Counted from the stretch's first letter, positions 1 to 13,947 are shown. The stretch is DNA of 33,700 nt from Hoeflea sp. BAL378 (GCF_000759435.1 NZ_JRJG01000060.1:1-33700), one strand, 5' to 3'. The notes: generated by a model not told the origin, from the letters alone. Numbers and translations: made by a program.

Positions 1-225
1 CCGGCGAAGCCGACACCGCCCCCGCGGCGGCCGAAGCCGCGGAGCCCATTCACACCCAGCCGGCAGCGGCTTCCGCCGCCGCTCCGGGCGAGCCGTCCTG
101 GACCATCGACGCCGAACGCGAACTCCGCAAGATCCCCTTCTTTGTCCGCGGGAAGGCGCGGCGAAACACGGAATCCTATGCCGCCCAGAACGGCCTCAAC
201 CCGATCACGATCGAGACACTGTACG

Positions 226-251
<26 letters not shown>
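1..251 (+). CDS. bchB: Dark-operative protochlorophyllide reductase subunit B, C-terminal end (partial)
   Basis: The reading frame is open from the window edge (first full codon at 3) to TAG at 249-251. Its last ~50 residues are the small C-terminal domain of BchB/ChlB: a Trp-Thr-Ile start, then the [13 protein letters not shown] motif and the [10 protein letters not shown] end. BchB pairs with BchN as the NB-protein that reduces ring D of protochlorophyllide, using electrons from BchL. Before the domain lies an Ala/Pro/Glu-rich linker of about 30 residues, typical of the poorly conserved spacer in this family. The catalytic core and the [4Fe-4S] aspartate/cysteine ligands are outside the window. 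The gene overlaps the bchH start by 26 nt, as expected for bchFNBHLM. The identification is secure from the C-terminal motif and the neighbours. Confidence 0.93.
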
Positions 252-4925
<4,674 letters not shown>

Positions 4926-4935
4926 GACCGGGACC

Positions 4936-5637
4936 ATGCACGACGCCGCCTACATCAAGCGCCGGGACGAGATCCAGCATTATTTCGACCGCACTGCGCT
5001 CGAAGCCTGGAAGCGCCTGACCTCGACGGAGAAGGTCTCGGGCGTGCGCGCCACCGTGCGCGCCGGGCGCGAGGCGATGCGGGCCGAGATCCTCAGGCGC
5101 TTCCCGCAGGACCTGAGCGGCTGGCGCATTCTCGACGCCGGCTGCGGCGCCGGCCCGCTCGCCATCGAGCTCGCGCACCGCGGCGCCCACGTGCTCGGCG
5201 TCGACCTGTCGCCGCAGATGGTGAGCCACGCCAACGAGGCGCTGCCCGAGATCGCGGGTGGCGGCTCGGTCAGGCTGATCGCCGGCGACATGCTCTCCCC
5301 CGAGCATGGCGAATTCGACGGCGTCGTCTCGATGGACGCGCTCATTCACTACGACGCCGACGCCGCGGCGGCGGCGATCGCGGGGCTGGCGCGCCGCACC
5401 CGCCGCAAGATGGTGTTCACGCTGGCGCCGCGGACCAGGCCGCTGGTGGTGATGCAGGCGGTCGGCAAGATGTTTCCGCGCGGCGACCGGTCGCCGGCGA
5501 TCCAGCCGGTGGCGATCAACCGGCTGATCGCGCAGACGCTCGAGCGGCCCGGCATGGAGGGCTGGCGGAGCCATGCGCCGACCCGGATCTCCCGGGGATT
5601 CTACATTTCCGAAGCACAGGAGCTCGCCCGGTCATGA
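4936..5637 (+). CDS. bchM: Magnesium-protoporphyrin IX O-methyltransferase
   Basis: BchM transfers a methyl group from S-adenosylmethionine to the ring C propionate of Mg-protoporphyrin IX, making the substrate for the AcsF cyclase. From ATG 4936 the protein is 233 residues. A TTG at 4918 would add six residues, but ATG 4936 matches the short N-terminus of known BchM proteins. Motifs are HYFDRTALEAW near residue 15, the SAM-binding loop DAGCGAGP (67-74), and a second Asp in GVDLSPQM. The gene begins 10 nt after bchL and ends in an ATGA overlap with lhaA, so it sits in the same transcript. Confidence 0.95.
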   Translation: MHDAAYIKRRDEIQHYFDRTALEAWKRLTSTEKVSGVRATVRAGREAMRAEILRRFPQDLSGWRILDAGCGAGPLAIELAHRGAHVLGVDLSPQMVSHANEALPEIAGGGSVRLIAGDMLSPEHGEFDGVVSMDALIHYDADAAAAAIAGLARRTRRKMVFTLAPRTRPLVVMQAVGKMFPRGDRSPAIQPVAINRLIAQTLERPGMEGWRSHAPTRISRGFYISEAQELARS

Positions 5638-7076
5638 GCCTGGTCGCCAAAGCCAACCGCAAGATGCTGGACAAATGGAAGTCTCTCGGGCCGCGCTACC
5701 TGCCGTTCGCGGATGCGGCGACCGAGGACCTGCCGCTGTCGCGCCTCATCAGGCTGTCGATGTTCCAGTGGTCGATCGGCATGGCGGCGGTGCTGCTCAC
5801 GGGCACGCTCAACCGGGTGATGATCGTCGAGCTCGGCGTGCCCACCTCGCTGGTGGCGCTGATGGTGGCGATCCCGGTGCTGGCGGCCCCGTTCCGGGCG
5901 CTGATCGGCCATCGCTCCGACACCTATAAATCGGCGCTCGGCGTGCGCCGGGTGCCCTATATCTGGCTCGGCACGATCCTGCAGTTCGGCGGGCTGGCGA
6001 TCATGCCGTTCGCCCTGCTGGTGCTGCATTCGCAGACCACCGGCCCGTCCTGGGGCGGGCCTGCGGGCGCGCTGCTGGCCTTCCTTCTGACTGGCGTCGG
6101 CATGCACATGGCCCAGACCGCGGGCCTGGCGCTGGCGACCGATCTGTCGGCCGAGAAGACCCGGCCGCGGGTGGTGGCGCTGATGTATGTGATGCTGCTG
6201 GTGGGCATGCTGCTGTCGTCGATCGTGTTCGCCATCCTGCTGCGCGATTATTCCCCGCTGCTGCTGATCAAGGTGGTCCAGGGGGCGGCGGTCGCCACCG
6301 TGGTGCTCAACATCATCTGCCTGTGGAAGCAGGAGCCGCGCGACCCCGTGGCGACCCGTCATGAGCGCCCGACGGCGAGTTTCGCCGAAGCCTTCGGCGC
6401 GTACCGCAAGGAAAAGGGCACCCTGCGGCTGCTGGTCGCCGTGGCCTTCGGCTCGGCCGCCTTCTCGATGCAGGACGTGCTGCTCGAGCCCTATGGCGGT
6501 GAGGTGCTGCGGCTCACGGTCAGCCAGACGACGCTGCTGACCGCGATCTGGGCCACCGGCACGCTGATCGGCTTCAGCCATGCCGGCCGCGCCCTGCAGA
6601 AGGGCGCCAACATGTACCGGCTCGCGGCCCTCGGCCTGGTGGCGGGCATCCTCGGCTTTTCGGCGATCATCTTCTCCGAACCGCTCGATGCCGCCAACCT
6701 GTTCCGGCTGGGCGCCGGCATCATCGGCTTTGGCGGCGGGCTGTTTGCCGTCTGCACGATGCTCGCGGCGATGGACATCGCCGAGAAATCCGACAACGGC
6801 CTCGCGATCGGAGCCTGGGGCGCCGTGCAGGCCACGGCCATCGGCCTCGGCTTGGCCGCGGGCGGGCTGATCCGCGACGCCGTCAACGGAATGGTCGCCG
6901 GCGCCGCGCCGGGTGCGGCGATGACCGCGCCGGCCGCCGGATACAGTGTCGTCTACCACCTCGAAATCGGGCTGCTGTTTGCGGCGCTCGCGGTCCTCGG
7001 GCCGCTCGCCGCACGGCGTCAAATTCCACACCAGGCCCGGAGCCCCCGCTTCGGACTGGCCGAAATGCCCGGCTGA
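5634..7076 (+). CDS. lhaA: LH1 assembly protein, PucC/LhaA family membrane protein
   Basis: LhaA is a polytopic inner-membrane protein of the PucC branch of the major facilitator superfamily. It is needed for efficient LH1 assembly and probably handles bacteriochlorophyll or antenna polypeptides. The protein is 480 residues with about twelve hydrophobic segments and a cytoplasmic N-terminus. Family features include LSMFQWSIGMAAVLLTGTLNRVM (about 40-62), the GHRSDTYKSALGVRRVPYIWLG loop (about 90-112), and GMHMAQTAGLALATDL. Its ATG overlaps the bchM stop (ATGA). Position between bchM and puhA is the standard place for lhaA; the other family member, pucC, would be beside puc genes, and none are seen. 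In relatives the puhA promoter lies inside this gene's 3' part. Confidence 0.94.
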   Translation: MSLVAKANRKMLDKWKSLGPRYLPFADAATEDLPLSRLIRLSMFQWSIGMAAVLLTGTLNRVMIVELGVPTSLVALMVAIPVLAAPFRALIGHRSDTYKSALGVRRVPYIWLGTILQFGGLAIMPFALLVLHSQTTGPSWGGPAGALLAFLLTGVGMHMAQTAGLALATDLSAEKTRPRVVALMYVMLLVGMLLSSIVFAILLRDYSPLLLIKVVQGAAVATVVLNIICLWKQEPRDPVATRHERPTASFAEAFGAYRKEKGTLRLLVAVAFGSAAFSMQDVLLEPYGGEVLRLTVSQTTLLTAIWATGTLIGFSHAGRALQKGANMYRLAALGLVAGILGFSAIIFSEPLDAANLFRLGAGIIGFGGGLFAVCTMLAAMDIAEKSDNGLAIGAWGAVQATAIGLGLAAGGLIRDAVNGMVAGAAPGAAMTAPAAGYSVVYHLEIGLLFAALAVLGPLAARRQIPHQARSPRFGLAEMPG

Positions 7077-7102
7077 CCGCCGGACTCTTGAAGGAGAAAG
7101 TC

Positions 7103-7900
7103 ATGCAAACCGGAGCCATCACATCCTATATCGATGTTGCCCAGGTCACGCTCTATGCGTTCTGGGTGTTTTTCGCATTCCTGCTGTTCTACATCCGCCA
7201 GGAAGACCGCCGCGAGGGCTATCCGCTCGAGGCCGATCAGTCCGGCTACTTCAACCGGGACGACTGGTTGTTCGTGCCGCCGGCGAAGACCTTCCTGCTG
7301 CCGCACGGCCATGGCGAGGTGAAGGTGCCCAATGCGCGGCGCGACAATGCCGACCGGCCTGTGCCGGGCGTCAAGCTCGCCAATTTCTCCGGCGCACCAT
7401 ACGTGCCGACCGGCCCGAACCCGATGCTCGATTCGATCGGTCCGGGATCCTGGGCGGAGCGCTCCGACACGCCGGATCTCCGGCATGAAGGCGGCCCCAA
7501 GATCGTGCCGCTCAGGGTGGCGCCCGATTTCTACATCGCCGAGGGCGAGATCAACCCGATCGGCCTGCGCGTGGTCGGCTTCGACCTGGTCGTCGCCGGC
7601 ACGATCACCGACATCTGGGTCGACCAGTCGGAGCAGATGCTGCGCTATCTCGAAGTGCTGACGGAAGTCGGCGTGGCGCCCCGGACGGTGCTGGTGCCGA
7701 TCAACTTCGGCACCTTCCGCAAGATCCGGGACGGCAGCCGCATCTTCTACGTCAATGCGCTGCTCGGCGAGCAGTTCGCGCATGTGCCGGCCACCAAGAT
7801 GCCCGAGAGCATCACCCTGCTCGAGGAAGACAGGATCATGGCCTATTTCGGTTCCGGCCTTCTCTACGCCGTGCCGAGCCGCCAGGAGCCGCTGGCATGA
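7103..7900 (+). CDS. puhA: Photosynthetic reaction centre H subunit
   Basis: PuhA caps the cytoplasmic face of the L/M reaction centre core and shapes proton delivery to QB. The protein is 265 residues. ATG 7103 is chosen because AAGGAG (7091-7096) is ideally placed; the in-frame ATG at 7088 would put the ribosome site inside the gene. There is one membrane helix near residues 10-32 (DVAQVTLYAFWVFFAFLLFYI), followed by the conserved RQEDRREGYPLE and a soluble PRC-barrel-like domain with DFYIAEGEINPIGLRV. It starts 26 nt after lhaA and overlaps puhB (ATGA). The strong ribosome site fits the high expression needed for a structural subunit. Confidence 0.97.
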   Translation: MQTGAITSYIDVAQVTLYAFWVFFAFLLFYIRQEDRREGYPLEADQSGYFNRDDWLFVPPAKTFLLPHGHGEVKVPNARRDNADRPVPGVKLANFSGAPYVPTGPNPMLDSIGPGSWAERSDTPDLRHEGGPKIVPLRVAPDFYIAEGEINPIGLRVVGFDLVVAGTITDIWVDQSEQMLRYLEVLTEVGVAPRTVLVPINFGTFRKIRDGSRIFYVNALLGEQFAHVPATKMPESITLLEEDRIMAYFGSGLLYAVPSRQEPLA

Positions 7901-8574
7901 GCGAGACCGGCGGACCCGAGCACGATTACGAGCCGGTGCCGGGCCTTCCGGCCCGGCTCCCGGACGGCGAATACATCTTGTGGCAGGGCGCACCGTCTTC
8001 GGCGGCGGTCTCCCGGCGCGTGATGAAGACGCGCTGGATCGCGGGATATTTCGCGGTTCTCGTCATCTGGAACATCTCCGCCGGCCTCTATGACGGCCGC
8101 CAGCCGAGCGAGATCCTGTTCTCGTCGGGCGCGCTGACCATCCTGTCGACGATCGGCATAGGCCTCATGGAGGCCTTTGCCTGGGGCGTGCAGAAGACGA
8201 CGCTCTACACCATCACCAACAGGCGCATCGTCATGCGCATCGGCGTGGCGCTGTCGGCGACGTTCAACCTGCCGTTCACGCGGATCGTCTCGGTGGACAT
8301 GCGCGAAGGCAAGAACGGCGTCGGCGACATCGCGCTCACGCTCATGCCGGGCGACCGGCTGTCCTGGCTGGTGTTCTGGCCGCATGTGCGGGGCTTTCGC
8401 AAGGGCGCGCTGATGCCGCAGCTCATCTGCCTCAAGGACGTGGCGATCGCCGGCAACGTGCTGGCTGCGGCGCTCGCCGGCACGCGCGCTCCCGACGCGG
8501 CGGCCCGGCCGTCGCCCTCCCCAACCCAGACCGGCCGGGTTTCCGGCGGTCCGCTGATCCAAGCCGCGGAGTAA
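7897..8574 (+). CDS. puhB: Photosynthetic complex assembly protein PuhB
   Basis: PuhB is a membrane protein that helps assemble the reaction centre and LH1 in Rhodobacter. The 225-residue protein has the family start EPVPGLPARLPDGEYILWQG (about 12-31) and around three hydrophobic segments (about 47-65, 72-95 and a re-entrant stretch near 145-155). The TLYTITNRRIVMRIGVAL segment (about 101-118) resembles the bacterial PH-like domain of membrane DUFs. Its ATG overlaps the puhA stop and puhC follows after 4 nt, so the three genes are translated from one message. The C-terminus (last ~30 residues) is Pro/Ala-rich and probably disordered. Confidence 0.94.
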   Translation: MSETGGPEHDYEPVPGLPARLPDGEYILWQGAPSSAAVSRRVMKTRWIAGYFAVLVIWNISAGLYDGRQPSEILFSSGALTILSTIGIGLMEAFAWGVQKTTLYTITNRRIVMRIGVALSATFNLPFTRIVSVDMREGKNGVGDIALTLMPGDRLSWLVFWPHVRGFRKGALMPQLICLKDVAIAGNVLAAALAGTRAPDAAARPSPSPTQTGRVSGGPLIQAAE

Positions 8575-8578
8575 GATC

Positions 8579-9085
8579 ATGAACGCGCTCACCCCAGGTT
8601 TTCCCCATGCCAATGGCGCCCCGCAGAAATCCGGCCGGACCGCGAGCCGGTTTCCGCGGATGCCATTGGTGATGGGGCTGGGGCTGATCGGATTCGCCAT
8701 GAGCGCCATCCTGTTCGGGATGCAGACCGGCGTCGGCACCATGGTCAATGTCTATGGCCAGCCGGTGGCGATCCGCGACATCGTCATCGCCGGCGCCCAT
8801 GACACCAAGATCACCATCACCGACGCCCAGACGGGCGAGATCATCAGGATTCTTCTGCCGGAAGAAGGCGGGTTCATCCGCGGCTCATTGAGGGCACTGT
8901 CGCGCATGCGGCTCGTGGCCGAGAAGCCCGACACCCTGCCCTACCGGCTGATCGAATGGGAGAACGGCTCCGTGTCGCTCTCCGATACCGCCACCGGCGA
9001 ACGGCTCTACCTCAACGCCTTCGGGCCTGACAACGCCGCCGCCTATGCTGAACTGCTAGCTTCGAGAGGGAATAAGAAGCCATGA
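8579..9085 (+). CDS. puhC: Photosynthetic complex assembly protein PuhC
   Basis: PuhC is a single-span membrane protein that supports RC-LH1 assembly and organisation. The 168-residue protein has a short polar N-terminus, one hydrophobic helix at about residues 29-50 and a mostly beta periplasmic domain with the family pattern FIRGSLRALSRMR and PYRLIEWENGSVSLSDTATGERLYLNAFG. A GGAG element at 8568-8571, spaced 7 nt from ATG 8579, serves as ribosome site. The stop overlaps the next start (ATGA at 9082). Order and length match puhC of other PGCs (roughly 140-170 residues). Confidence 0.93.
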   Translation: MNALTPGFPHANGAPQKSGRTASRFPRMPLVMGLGLIGFAMSAILFGMQTGVGTMVNVYGQPVAIRDIVIAGAHDTKITITDAQTGEIIRILLPEEGGFIRGSLRALSRMRLVAEKPDTLPYRLIEWENGSVSLSDTATGERLYLNAFGPDNAAAYAELLASRGNKKP

Positions 9086-9387
9086 GCAAGACACCGCTGA
9101 TAGGACGGCGCAAGGAGGAGGTTCCGTGCACCGTGGAAATCAACAACACATTCGAGGAACTGGGCGCGCACTTACGCTTTGACAATGGCGTCGTGGTCTA
9201 TCCCGGCGACGAGGTGATCGTGCACGGCTCGCCCGTCGAGGTGCCCTATGGCCACCGCGAGACCTTCCGCCGCACTGCCACCATCACCCGCGCGAGCCTG
9301 CTCGAGCGCACCTGGACGCGCGCCACGGGCGATTTCGAGTTCATGGAACTGTGCGAGTTCAGCTTTTCAGAGAGGGCACGGGCATGA
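9082..9387 (+). CDS. Conserved-looking small PGC protein of unknown function (orf101)
   Basis: This 101-residue soluble protein sits between puhC and acsF and overlaps both by ATGA junctions (9082-9085 and 9384-9387), so it is almost certainly translated. It has no signal peptide or membrane segment. Composition suggests a small beta-rich fold, with a central stretch [17 protein letters not shown] (about 34-50) that resembles an SH3-like or barrel turn. I recognise that small ORFs of this type occur next to acsF in other purple bacterial clusters, but I do not know an assigned role. Its coupling to acsF makes a partner or maturation factor of the cyclase a reasonable guess (inference). Two Cys (residues 16 and 92) are not arranged as a known metal motif. 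Confidence 0.82.
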   Translation: MSKTPLIGRRKEEVPCTVEINNTFEELGAHLRFDNGVVVYPGDEVIVHGSPVEVPYGHRETFRRTATITRASLLERTWTRATGDFEFMELCEFSFSERARA

Positions 9388-10478
9388 ACAAGCACGTTGA
9401 ACCCGATCTCGCCAGGGCGAAGACGACCCCCGCCGACATCAACGACACGACCAAGACAGCGGTCGAATCGACGATGCTCAACCCGCGCTTCTACACCACC
9501 GATTTCGACGAGATGGACCGCCTCGACGTCTCCGGCGTCCGCGAGGAATGGGATGCGCTGATCGCCGAAATGCGCTCGGACCCCAACAAGGGCCACTTCA
9601 AGCGCAACGCCGACTGGGACCAGATCGACATCGACGCGCTGCCCGACGAATTGCGCCGGGAGTTCATCGATTTCCTGGTCTCGTCGCTGACGGCGGAGTT
9701 CTCCGGCTGCGTGCTCTACAAGGAGATGAAGCGCCGCGGCACGAATGCGGAGATCTGCGAGCTGTTCGGGCTGATGAGCCGCGATGAAAGCCGCCATGCC
9801 GGCTTCATCAACGATGCGCTCAAGGAGTTCAACATCGGCGTCAACATGGGCTTCCTCGCCAAGGCGAAGAAATACACCTATTTCCGCCCGAAATTCATCT
9901 ATTACGCCACCTATCTGTCCGAGAAGATCGGCTATGCCCGCTACATCACCATCTTCCGGCATCTGCAGCAGCACCCGGAAAAGCGCTTCCATCCGATCTT
10001 CAAGTGGTTCCAGGAATGGTGCAATGACGAGTTCCGGCACGGCGAGGCGTTCTCGCTGATCATGCGCTCGGATCCGAAGCTGACCTCGGGCATCAACACC
10101 TACTGGATCAAGTTCTTCCTGCTGGCGGTGTTCGCCACCATGTATGTGCGCGACCATGCGCGGCCGGCGTTTCACAAGGCGCTCGACATCGGCATCGAGG
10201 ACTACGACATGCGGGTGTTCCGCCTGACGAGCGAAATCACCAAGCAGGTATTTCCGCTGACGCTGGATCTCGACCATCCCGCCTTCATCGCCTGCCTGCG
10301 CAAGCTCAACGCCATCAATGCCGACGTCAACGCGGCGGTCGAGCGCGGCGGCATGATGGGCAGGATCGCCAAGGGCTGGCACACGGGCCGTGCGGCGCTG
10401 ACCTTCGCCCGGCTCTACATGATCCCCACCAAGACCAACCGCGTGCCGGAAAAAAGCCGGCTGCAGCCGGTCTGGTAA
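9384..10478 (+). CDS. acsF: Aerobic Mg-protoporphyrin IX monomethyl ester oxidative cyclase
   Basis: AcsF is the diiron oxygenase that forms the isocyclic ring E, giving divinyl protochlorophyllide from Mg-protoporphyrin monomethyl ester with O2. The 364-residue protein starts at ATG 9384, preceded by GAGAGGG (9370-9376). Diiron ligands are visible in helix motifs: E105 (TAEFSG), E135 and H138 (RDESRHAG), and E216 and H219 (NDEFRHGE). An acidic, charged N-terminus precedes the conserved [15 protein letters not shown]. The oxygen-independent radical-SAM cyclase BchE is not in this window, so pigment synthesis here appears to rest on an O2-using step. puhE follows after 10 nt. Confidence 0.97.
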   Translation: MNKHVEPDLARAKTTPADINDTTKTAVESTMLNPRFYTTDFDEMDRLDVSGVREEWDALIAEMRSDPNKGHFKRNADWDQIDIDALPDELRREFIDFLVSSLTAEFSGCVLYKEMKRRGTNAEICELFGLMSRDESRHAGFINDALKEFNIGVNMGFLAKAKKYTYFRPKFIYYATYLSEKIGYARYITIFRHLQQHPEKRFHPIFKWFQEWCNDEFRHGEAFSLIMRSDPKLTSGINTYWIKFFLLAVFATMYVRDHARPAFHKALDIGIEDYDMRVFRLTSEITKQVFPLTLDLDHPAFIACLRKLNAINADVNAAVERGGMMGRIAKGWHTGRAALTFARLYMIPTKTNRVPEKSRLQPVW

Positions 10479-10488
10479 GGAGCCCGCG

Positions 10489-11334
10489 ATGACCTTCCTG
10501 TCAGCAGTCCTGATCGCTAGTGTCGCCTGGTGGGTCGCCACCGGGCTGGTCCTGGCGCTGGCGCGGGCGGGAAGCCGCTATTTCAAGACCGTGATGGCGC
10601 TCGCCACCGGCGTGGCGACGATCGGCGTCATCGGCCTCGCCGCCACCGCTGAGGACGGCGCCACCGCGGTGTCGGCCTATGTCGCCTTCTTCTCTGCCCT
10701 GGCGCTGTGGGCCTGGCACGAGACCACGTTCCTGATCGGGTTGGTGACCGGGCCGCGGCGCATCGCCGCCTCGGAGGCGCCGCACGAGAAGACGCGGTTC
10801 CGCGCCGCGTTCCTGACCGTGCGGGACCACGAGATCGCGCTGTTTGCCACGATGCTGGGGCTGGTATGGTTCATGGGCGGGGCCGAGAACACCACCGGGC
10901 TGCTGGCGTTCGGCCTGCTCTGGGTGATGCGGATTTCCACCAAGCTCAACATCTATCTCGGCGCCCGGCACGCGATCAGCGACATGCTGCCGGATCGCCT
11001 GTCCTATCTCAAAAGCTATTTCCGCACCGACCGGACCAGCGGCTGGTTCTATGTCTCGCTCACGGGAAGCGCGGCTCTGCTGGCCTGGCTGGTCTTCGCG
11101 GCGGCCACGGCGGAGACAGACCACGGCGCGGTCAAATGGACCCTGCTCGCCGCCTTCGCGGGGCTGGCGCTGATTGAACACCTGTTTCTGGTTTTGCCGG
11201 TTCGCGATTCCGCCCTCTGGGGCTGGGCGATGGACAAGACCAAGAAAAAGACTTCGAACAAGACCCGGGAGAACCGGGCGACACTTCACACCACACCGGA
11301 ATCGGAAACTTCCCGTGCGCCTGCGCGGGCCTGA
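10489..11334 (+). CDS. puhE: Photosynthetic complex assembly protein PuhE (DUF3623-type membrane protein)
   Basis: PuhE is a multi-span membrane protein; in Rhodobacter it influences pigment level and complex assembly, but its chemistry is unknown. The protein is 281 residues with about seven hydrophobic segments, beginning [21 protein letters not shown]. Conserved blocks include [11 protein letters not shown] (about 76-86) and [14 protein letters not shown] (about 148-161). The last ~35 residues are Lys/Thr/Arg-rich and probably an unstructured cytoplasmic tail. AAGGAG at 10477-10482 lies at the end of acsF, 6 nt before the ATG. hemA follows after 19 nt. The acsF-puhE-hemA order is widespread in aerobic phototrophs. 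Confidence 0.92.
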   Translation: MTFLSAVLIASVAWWVATGLVLALARAGSRYFKTVMALATGVATIGVIGLAATAEDGATAVSAYVAFFSALALWAWHETTFLIGLVTGPRRIAASEAPHEKTRFRAAFLTVRDHEIALFATMLGLVWFMGGAENTTGLLAFGLLWVMRISTKLNIYLGARHAISDMLPDRLSYLKSYFRTDRTSGWFYVSLTGSAALLAWLVFAAATAETDHGAVKWTLLAAFAGLALIEHLFLVLPVRDSALWGWAMDKTKKKTSNKTRENRATLHTTPESETSRAPARA

Positions 11335-11353
11335 GACAAGGGGGATCACCCAC

Positions 11354-12571
11354 ATGGACTTCAACCGCTACTTCACATCGCAGCTCGACACGCTGCACGC
11401 GGCCGGCAACTACCGCGTCTTCGCGGAACTCGAGCGGCATGCCGGCGGGTTCCCCCGGGCGACCCGGCACCGCGCTGACGGCAGCACCCATGACGTCACC
11501 GTCTGGTGCTCGAACGATTATCTCGGCATGGGACAGAACGCCAAGGTGATCGCGGCCATGCATGAAGCCATCGACCAGTGCGGCGCCGGCGCGGGCGGCA
11601 CCCGCAACATCTCGGGCACCAACCATGCGCATGTGCTGCTGGAAAACGAGCTGGCGGATCTGCACGGCAAGGAATCGGCGCTGATCTTCTCCTCGGGCTA
11701 TGTATCCAACTGGGCGGCGCTCGGCACGCTCGGCGCCAGGATCCCCGGCCTGATCATCTATTCGGATGCGCTCAACCACGCCTCGATGATCGAGGGCATC
11801 CGCCACAGCCGCGCCGAAAAGCGCCTCTGGCGCCACAACGATCCCAAGCACCTGGCGGCGATGATGGCGGCCGACGATCCCAAGGCGCCGAAGCTGGTGG
11901 CGTTCGAGAGCGTCTATTCCATGGACGGCGACATCGCGCCGATCGGCGAGATCCTGGACGTGGCCGAGCGCTTCGGCGCCATGACCTATCTCGACGAAGT
12001 CCACGCGGTCGGCATGTACGGGCCGCGCGGCGGCGGCGTCGCCGAGCGCGACGGGCTGATGGACCGGGTGACGATCATCGAAGGCACGCTCGGCAAGGCG
12101 TTTGGCGTGATGGGCGGCTACATCACCGGTTCGCGGGCGGTGTGCGACTTCATCCGCAGCTTCTCCTCGGGCTTCATCTTCACCACCGCCATTCCGCCGG
12201 CGCTGGCCGCGGGCGCCACAGCCTCGATCAGGCATCTCAAGCAGAGCCAGATCGAACGCGCCGGCCACCGCAGCAACGTGGCGAAGTTCCGCGCCATGCT
12301 CGACGCCAAGGGCATCCCGCACATGCGCAATCCGAGCCATATCGTGCCGGTGATGGTGGGTGACGCCAAGAAGTGCAAATGGATCTCCGACATCCTGCTC
12401 GACACCTACGGGGTCTATGTCCAGCCGATCAATTATCCGACCGTTCCGGTCGGCACCGAACGGCTCCGGTTCACGCCGACGCCGATGCACAGCGACGACG
12501 ACCTCAGGCATCTGGTGGACTCGCTGTGCGATTTGTGGTCGCAGTGCGCACTTTCGCGCGCGGTGGCCTGA
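11354..12571 (+). CDS. hemA: 5-aminolevulinate synthase
   Basis: HemA condenses glycine and succinyl-CoA to 5-aminolevulinate with PLP, the first step of alphaproteobacterial tetrapyrrole synthesis. From ATG 11354 the protein is 405 residues, the family's usual length. AAGGGGGA at 11338-11345 is its ribosome site. The frame extends upstream to 11174 but that part overlaps puhE and is not native. Motifs: the Gly-rich [14 protein letters not shown] (77-90), the Asp in [13 protein letters not shown], and the PLP-binding Lys248 in [12 protein letters not shown]-linked copy implies that ALA supply is tuned with photopigment genes; whether a second hemA exists elsewhere cannot be seen here. Confidence 0.97.
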   Translation: MDFNRYFTSQLDTLHAAGNYRVFAELERHAGGFPRATRHRADGSTHDVTVWCSNDYLGMGQNAKVIAAMHEAIDQCGAGAGGTRNISGTNHAHVLLENELADLHGKESALIFSSGYVSNWAALGTLGARIPGLIIYSDALNHASMIEGIRHSRAEKRLWRHNDPKHLAAMMAADDPKAPKLVAFESVYSMDGDIAPIGEILDVAERFGAMTYLDEVHAVGMYGPRGGGVAERDGLMDRVTIIEGTLGKAFGVMGGYITGSRAVCDFIRSFSSGFIFTTAIPPALAAGATASIRHLKQSQIERAGHRSNVAKFRAMLDAKGIPHMRNPSHIVPVMVGDAKKCKWISDILLDTYGVYVQPINYPTVPVGTERLRFTPTPMHSDDDLRHLVDSLCDLWSQCALSRAVA

Positions 12572-12629
12572 TCCTGGCCAGGCAAGCCATGATAGGGTCA
12601 CATCCTTGAGGCACCGGTAGGGAATGCCC

Positions 12630-13406
12630 ATGACGGTGGTGACGTTTTCGCTGTTCGAGTTCTCCTCGCTGCGCCGGCGCCTGTGGGCGTTCTCGCAGAT
12701 GGGGATGGCGAAGCCTGCCCTGCGCAGGATGGCGGATCTCAGATTCCTCAAGCTGATGGGCACCGGGTCGGGCGCGGGATTTTCGACGCGCCCGAATTTC
12801 GGCGTCTACACGCTGCTGGCCGAATGGCCGTCGCTGGAGATCGCCCGCGCGCGCATCGCGTCCGCGGGCGCGCTCGACGGCTACCGCAAGACGGCAGACC
12901 GGATGGCCACGCTCTATCTCGAACCCGTGACCACGCGGGGCCAGTGGGACGGGCACGTGTTCGAGGTGGCCGAGGACGCGCCCGGGCAGCGCATGCCGGT
13001 GGTGGCGATGACCCGCGCGTCGATCCGGCCGTCCAAGCTGATGCGCTTCTGGCCGCGGGTGCCGGCGATCTCGGACACGGCGGAGGCCGAGCCGGAGCGG
13101 CACTTCATGATCGGCACCGGGGAAATCCCGTGGCTTCACCAGGTGACCCTGTCGGCCTGGACCTCGATTGCGGCCATGGAGGCGTTCTCGCGCCGCAGCG
13201 CCACCCATGGCGAGGCAGTGCGGATCGCCTACAAGGACGACTGGTTCTCGGAATACTGCTTCACGCGGTTCAACCTGCTGGCTATCGAGGGAAGCTGGCA
13301 GGGACTGACCGACGTGGAGGCGCTCAGGATCCCCACCCCCGCGGCGCAGGCGGCCACCCGCGCCGACGGCGCCGGCCGGGCCGCACGCACGGCCCCCGCG
13401 GCATGA
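12630..13406 (+). CDS. crtA: Spheroidene monooxygenase
   Basis: CrtA adds the 2-keto group to spheroidene, giving spheroidenone under oxygen. The predicted protein is 258 residues. Two in-frame ATGs exist, 12624 and 12630; TAGGGA (12618-12623) directly abuts the first but is correctly spaced for the second, so I use 12630. Family motifs: VVTFSLFEFSS at the N-terminus, FSTRPNFGVYTLLAEWP (about 50-66), VVAMTRASIRPSKLMRFW and the His-containing FMIGTGEIPWLHQVTLS. The last ~25 residues are Ala/Arg-rich and weakly conserved. It follows hemA by 58 nt with no terminator seen. Its presence puts the organism on the spheroidene rather than the spirilloxanthin-only pathway. Confidence 0.95.
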   Translation: MTVVTFSLFEFSSLRRRLWAFSQMGMAKPALRRMADLRFLKLMGTGSGAGFSTRPNFGVYTLLAEWPSLEIARARIASAGALDGYRKTADRMATLYLEPVTTRGQWDGHVFEVAEDAPGQRMPVVAMTRASIRPSKLMRFWPRVPAISDTAEAEPERHFMIGTGEIPWLHQVTLSAWTSIAAMEAFSRRSATHGEAVRIAYKDDWFSEYCFTRFNLLAIEGSWQGLTDVEALRIPTPAAQAATRADGAGRAARTAPAA

Positions 13407-13422
13407 AAGACAGGACGGACCG

Positions 13423-13947
13423 ATGAACGTACACCCCACCATCATCCCGGCCATCGCCGACGACGGCTCGCTCTATCCGGTGGAGAAGCTGAAGGCCCAT
13501 GTCGACGGGCTGTTCCACCTCGCCGTGTCGATCTTCGTCTTCGACGGCGAGCATCTGCTGATCCAGAAGCGGGCGCAGGCGAAATATCATTGCGGCGGTC
13601 TGTGGGCCAACACCTGCTGCTCGCATCCGCACTGGGACGAGCCGATCGACAGTTGCGCCCGCCGGCGCCTGAGGGAGGAGCTCGGCTTCAATGTCGCCCT
13701 CTCCCGGCGCCGCGTGGTCGAATATTCCGCCGATGTCGGCAACGGCCTGCACGAGCACGAGAAGGTGACGATGTATATCGGAGTGGCCGACCGGTCGTCT
13801 GTCCAACTGGCGCCCGATCCGCGCGAGGTCGAGGACACCCGCTGGATCACCCGCGACGCGCTGCACGCCGAGATCGCCCGCCAGCCGGAGCAGTTCACGC
13901 CCTGGTTCCGGATCTACGCGGAACGCTATCCCGACCTGGTCTTCTGA
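13423..13947 (+). CDS. idi: Isopentenyl-diphosphate delta-isomerase, type I
   Basis: Idi interconverts IPP and DMAPP, supplying the starter unit for carotenoid and phytyl chain synthesis. The protein is 174 residues with a Nudix-type fold. Catalytic and metal-binding residues are visible: NTCCSHPH (64-70) containing the active Cys and metal His, the Nudix-like DSCARRRLREELGF (76-89), and the HEHEKVTMYIG segment carrying the catalytic Glu. The gene starts 16 nt after crtA and is the last of the plus-strand run. Idi genes occur within some purple bacterial PGCs, so its job here is probably to boost isoprenoid precursor flow with pigment synthesis. Confidence 0.95.
   Translation: MNVHPTIIPAIADDGSLYPVEKLKAHVDGLFHLAVSIFVFDGEHLLIQKRAQAKYHCGGLWANTCCSHPHWDEPIDSCARRRLREELGFNVALSRRRVVEYSADVGNGLHEHEKVTMYIGVADRSSVQLAPDPREVEDTRWITRDALHAEIARQPEQFTPWFRIYAERYPDLVF

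Noticed and set aside
5601-7031. 476-codon minus-strand frame opposite lhaA
   Set aside because: His/Gln/Arg-rich shadow of a membrane protein gene.
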